From positions 62,001-126,000 of the forward strand of contig NZ_LMLP01000024.1 in the NCBI RefSeq assembly GCF_001421965.1: DNA of 64,000 nucleotides, in the 5' to 3' direction. The notes below the pieces were generated by a model that was not told the origin of the DNA, made no database searches, and saw nothing but the letters and a program-made list of their open reading frames with translations. Origin of the DNA: Sphingomonas sp. Leaf67. Its GTDB lineage: Bacteria; Pseudomonadota; Alphaproteobacteria; Sphingomonadales; Sphingomonadaceae. The translations under genes were made by a program, and so were the position numbers. This document shows positions 62,895-64,000 of this stretch, one piece after another; positions within the stretch are counted from its first letter, which is position 1, and every line of letters begins with the position of its first letter.

Positions 62895-63790
62895 AAGGTC
62901 AGGCCCAGTCGATAGAGCCGGTTGGCGTTGCCGGCGAACATCGCGCGGCGCTCGCCGTCGGAGAAGTCGGCGGTAATCGCGGCATAGGCCCCGAGCGTCG
63001 CGGCGAAACTGCCGAACAATTTGTCGGTCGGAAAGTCGCTCGCGACCATCGACCGGTCGGCACCGAACAGGTCGATCGCGGTCAGGACCAGCGTGCGCGC
63101 CTGTTCGAGTGTCCATGGGCGATGGGTGAAGCCGATGCCCGACAGCTTGATCGCAACATGCGGCAACCGGGCGAGCGCGGCGAGACCCTCCCGCCATTCG
63201 CCTTCCTCACCCGGCACGCACATGCCCATATGGTTGATCATCACCGGCGTTTCGGGATGGCGTTCGATCAGCTGCGCAAGAGCGGGGAACTGGCCCGGAT
63301 AGGCTTGCAGGTCGAAGCTGAGCCCGTGTTCCGCGAGGCGGGCATAGCCCCCGCCCCATGCGTCGTCCTGCGTCATGTCGCGCGGGGTGTAGGTACGGCG
63401 GGAATCGGGGTGCCAGTTGACGATGTGGCGGATGCCGCGGACGTTGGGATGCACGGCATGATCGGCGAGCAATGTGTCGAGGTCGGGATCGGACAGGTCG
63501 GCGAAGGCGACGATCGCGGTCGGCAACCCGTCGTAATCGGCCATCGCCTGTAGCCAGCGAGTTTCGTCGAGGGCGGCGCCCGGCTCCGCACCGGCATCGA
63601 CATGGACGATGCCGCGAACGTCCCAGTCGCCGGCATCGGCGCGATAGTCGCCGGGCAGATAGGTCTTCGCGATCGCTTCAACCGAACCGTTGGGGCCGTC
63701 ATCGGCAAAGGGCGGGGTCAACCATGGGTAGCGGATGCGATCGAGATCCCAGAGATGGACATGGGCGTCGACGAAGGGGAGTTTTTCCAT
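62891..63790 (-). CDS. amidohydrolase-family sugar lactonase (L-rhamnono/L-fuconolactonase type)
   Basis: 299-residue TIM-barrel hydrolase of COG3618. Metal-site parts: VDAHVHLWDLDRIRYPWL at the start, HVDAGAE near 75, HIVNWHPDS near 140, MINHMGM near 185 and VASDFPTDKLFG near 252. In this family members open the lactones of L-rhamnonate, L-fuconate or galactarate. Because rhaT follows with a four-base overlap, L-rhamnono-lactone is the best guess: sphingomonads use a non-phosphorylating rhamnose pathway with a dehydrogenase, a lactonase and a dehydratase. Confidence 0.88.
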   Translation of the reverse strand: MEKLPFVDAHVHLWDLDRIRYPWLTPPFADDGPNGSVEAIAKTYLPGDYRADAGDWDVRGIVHVDAGAEPGAALDETRWLQAMADYDGLPTAIVAFADLSDPDLDTLLADHAVHPNVRGIRHIVNWHPDSRRTYTPRDMTQDDAWGGGYARLAEHGLSFDLQAYPGQFPALAQLIERHPETPVMINHMGMCVPGEEGEWREGLAALARLPHVAIKLSGIGFTHRPWTLEQARTLVLTAIDLFGADRSMVASDFPTDKLFGSFAATLGAYAAITADFSDGERRAMFAGNANRLYRLGLTL

Positions 63791-63833
63791 GGCCTTGCGC
63801 TCGCGGTTTATCGTTTTTCTCGGCTGACCCGCC

Positions 63834-63957
63834 CCCGTTCGCTTCGAGCGGAGGTTCGAGCTTGTCGAGAACCGTCGTCGGGAAGGGGGTGCCTCACGTG
63901 GGGCCTTCTCGACAGACGCTTCTCGACTTCGCCCGAAACTGCTCGAACCGAACGGGG
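63834..63957. repeat. sphingomonad-type intergenic repeat with inverted arms
   Basis: CCCCGTTCG near 63834 pairs with CGAACGGGG near 63949, GGTTCGAG pairs with CTCGAACC inside these, and TTGTCGAGAA pairs with TTCTCGAC further in, so much of the 176-base divergent gap can fold. The motif 'GTTCGAGCTTGTCGAGAA' recurs as an intergenic repeat in sphingomonads. Confidence 0.7.
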
Positions 63958-63966
63958 AGAACAGGG

Positions 63967-64000
63967 ATGGATCAATATGTCGTCCGTCCGCCCGAGGTGT
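63967..64000 (+). CDS. start of a further gene, truncated by the window edge
   Basis: ATG 63967 with GGGGAGA about 10 bases upstream opens a frame reading MDQYVVRPPEV to the window edge. Divergent from the lactonase gene, so it could belong to the same sugar pathway. Eleven residues are too few to name it. Confidence 0.45.
   Translation, partial: MDQYVVRPPEV

Overview
The window reads as the chromosome of a GC-rich alphaproteobacterium of the Sphingomonas type (order Sphingomonadales). Evidence from the sequence: the syntenic block dusB-ntrB-ntrC-ntrY-ntrX-hfq-hflX, a fused ispDF, a two-domain hfq, a TonB-dependent receptor carrying the 'DIVVTG' start typical of sphingomonads, a rhamnose symporter next to a sugar lactonase, and many four-base ATGA overlaps between consecutive genes. 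This placement comes from gene content and family knowledge, not from a database search.

Layout. 1-4.1 kb: the end of a beta carbonic anhydrase, lipA with a COQ10/RatA-like gene, then a minus-strand operon ispDF - small secreted protein - CinA-type amidohydrolase. 4.2-13.3 kb: dusB, the two nitrogen-type two-component systems NtrBC and NtrYX, tandem-domain hfq and hflX, probably one long transcription unit. 13.4-22.8 kb: minus-strand housekeeping genes: mazG; then metG-tatD-MBL hydrolase-aspartic protease; then lytic transglycosylase - SPOR protein - D,D-carboxypeptidase - tmk - holB. 22.9-28.4 kb: an accessory stretch beginning with a broken 5' half-copy of tRNA-Ser and the intact tRNA-Ser(UGA), followed by a phosphate-type porin, an IS5-family remnant, a soluble chemoreceptor and a decayed alpha/beta hydrolase. 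28.5-33.1 kb: a YkgJ-type cysteine cluster protein, two very small ORFs coupled to an OmpR/histidine-kinase pair, and a convergent Asp/Gly-rich protein. 33.2-45.8 kb: a lone molybdopterin oxidase subunit behind mutL, the rod-shape operon mreBCD-mrdA-rodA, twin tRNA-Lys genes, a D-2-hydroxyacid dehydrogenase, psd and an FKBP isomerase.

45.8-64 kb is mostly a carbohydrate-use region: a GH43-like enzyme, a large TonB-dependent receptor, a GH5 enzyme, then (after a GGDEF-EAL protein, trmL and a complete paoABC-like aldehyde oxidoreductase) a PL22 oligogalacturonate lyase, a GPH-type sugar symporter, a second beta-propeller glycosidase-like protein, a RhaT rhamnose symporter and a sugar-lactone hydrolase. 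Together these suggest uptake of pectin or rhamnogalacturonan fragments, cleavage to uronides and rhamnose, and non-phosphorylating rhamnose oxidation. The two divergent promoters of this region share a short ATATGTGA-type motif that could be a common operator.

The most notable features are the tandem-domain Hfq with a structured leader, the NtrX lacking the sigma-54 contact loop, the tRNA-Ser half copy, the micro-ORFs leading the two-component operon, and the orphan molybdopterin subunit. I did not find a CRISPR array, prophage, restriction or toxin-antitoxin system, or an intact insertion sequence.
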